A stretch of DNA of 64,000 nt from contig NZ_JAIVAR010000008.1 of assembly GCF_020171925.1 (NCBI RefSeq), forward strand, positions 27,055 to 91,054, in the 5' to 3' direction. This document shows, piece by piece, positions 63,497 through 64,000 of this stretch (its first letter is position 1; each line of letters starts with the position of its first letter). The position numbers and the translations under genes are program-made. A model generated the notes under the pieces. The model saw only the letters and a program-made list of their open reading frames with translations, had not been told where the DNA came from and did no database searches. The stretch comes from Rossellomorea aquimaris. GTDB lineage: Bacteria > Bacillota > Bacilli > Bacillales > Bacillaceae_B.

Positions 63497-63714
63497 TTAT
63501 GTTGTTAGCCAACGGCGAAATGAAGACTCAAAAGGGAGGTCTTGCGCGAAGTTTGGTGGTCGTGATTCTTTAATGAATAATAGTGATGTAAGGAAGGGTG
63601 GCCGTTCCTGTGCTTGGTTAGTTCCGTATAACCTCTGGTAAAGGGTTTATGTTATGTTTTATGTTGAGTAAGAAAGACTCTATTAAAAACATTAAATAAA
63701 TTTGACGAAAAGTG

Positions 63715-63743
63715 TTGACGGATGTTTAAATGGTTGATATACT
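63715..63743 (+). promoter_or_regulatory. rrn promoter P1
   Basis: TTGACG (63715-63720) and TATACT (63738-63743), 17 bp apart, in an AT-rich region upstream of the rRNA operon. The stretch 63497-63714 shows nothing else. Confidence 0.75.
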
Positions 63744-63818
63744 TTAAAAACCGTCGCAAGAGAGACGCGGTAACGAATTAGATTGAAAACAACTATTAAA
63801 AAACTTTTAAAAAAGTTG

Positions 63819-63848
63819 TTGACAACATACTGCATTTCTTGTTATGAT
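63819..63848 (+). promoter_or_regulatory. rrn promoter P2
   Basis: TTGACA (63819-63824) and TATGAT (63843-63848), 18 bp apart. Tandem promoters are usual for Bacillus rrn operons. Confidence 0.78.
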
Positions 63849-63977
63849 GGTTAGGTCGCTTCAAACGAAGCACTTAACAAATTGAACCTTGAAAACTGAA
63901 CAAAACAAGACAATACGTCAACGTTAATTCTAGATTTACCGTAACGAATATCGTTACAAAAAAGAGCTATTCAAACT

Positions 63978-64000
63978 TTTATCGGAGAGTTTGATCCTGG
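63978..64000 (+). rRNA. rrs: 16S rRNA, 5' end only
   Basis: The window ends in TTATCGGAGAGTTTGATCCTGG-type sequence, the conserved 16S start including the 27F primer region. The rest of the gene is beyond the window. Confidence 0.95.

Noticed and set aside
63450..63641. 63-codon reading frame after ptsG
   Set aside because: It runs through the ptsG terminator hairpin and has no start context; it is in the rrn upstream region.
1..64000. CRISPR arrays, insertion-sequence transposases, tRNA genes
   Set aside because: I looked for regular direct repeats with spacers, DDE or HUH transposase motifs and cloverleaf or CCA-end patterns. None was seen, although five copies of a palindromic repeat are present.

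Overview
This window looks like the chromosome of a low-GC, spore-forming Bacillaceae (a Bacillus or Rossellomorea-like genus). The evidence is AAGGAGG-type ribosome binding sites with frequent TTG/GTG starts, a phoD-tatA-tatC operon, the block MoxR ATPase / DUF58 / transglutaminase / guaA / pbuG that is syntenic with B. subtilis yeaC-yeaD-yebA-guaA-pbuG, glcT-ptsG with a RAT/terminator, guanine riboswitches, a Spo0M-family protein, and a Bacillus-type rrn promoter region with the first bases of 16S rRNA at the right edge.

Layout. (1) 1-10.43 kb: an AT-rich accessory island with a truncated hypothetical, a small membrane protein, an Era-like GTPase with a DUF697-like tail, unknown proteins, a Zn-ribbon plus PD-(D/E)XK-like protein, an orphan DUF1385 (YqhQ-like) paralogue and a two-gene DUF262 operon that resembles modification-sensing (GmrSD-type) defence. 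It ends at 10435-10452 in a short copy of what reads as the 3' end of groL (MGGMM-stop), which suggests an element integrated at groL. (2) 10.9-19.4 kb: phosphate acquisition, with Tat-exported PhoD and its TatA/TatC pair, a cytosolic 5'-nucleotidase-type enzyme, and a phosphonate-type ABC transporter (phnD-C-E-E) with PhoP-box-like repeats. (3) 19.5-28.4 kb: mixed housekeeping and surface genes: a tandem-repeat protein, a divergent marR/MFS pair with a clear operator, a transglutaminase lipoprotein, a nucleoside hydrolase, a secreted DUF1906 protein and an alanyl-tRNA editing protein.

(4) 28.9-37.8 kb: a Tad/Flp pilus operon (VWA lipoprotein, unknown, CpaB, CpaE/TadZ, CpaF, TadB, TadC, Flp pilin, TadE, TadG-like, small membrane protein) without its own prepilin peptidase. 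(5) 37.9-47.7 kb: a degenerating accessory tail. Two exported proteins share a short N-terminal motif but have unrelated bodies, one a GxSxG lipase. They are followed by small lipoproteins or membrane proteins that would fit immunity roles, and then by duplicated, frameshifted and truncated genes. (6) 47.7-56.3 kb: Spo0M-like protein, NAD salvage (pncB, nadE) and the MoxR/DUF58/transglutaminase trio. (7) 56.3-64 kb: guaA and pbuG, each behind a guanine riboswitch, then glcT-ptsG and the rrn promoters leading into 16S rRNA.

Scattered between genes are five copies, some decayed, of a 90-260 bp imperfectly palindromic repeat whose arms show compensatory base changes. Most features were judged from motifs, gene order and translation-start context only; no database search was possible.
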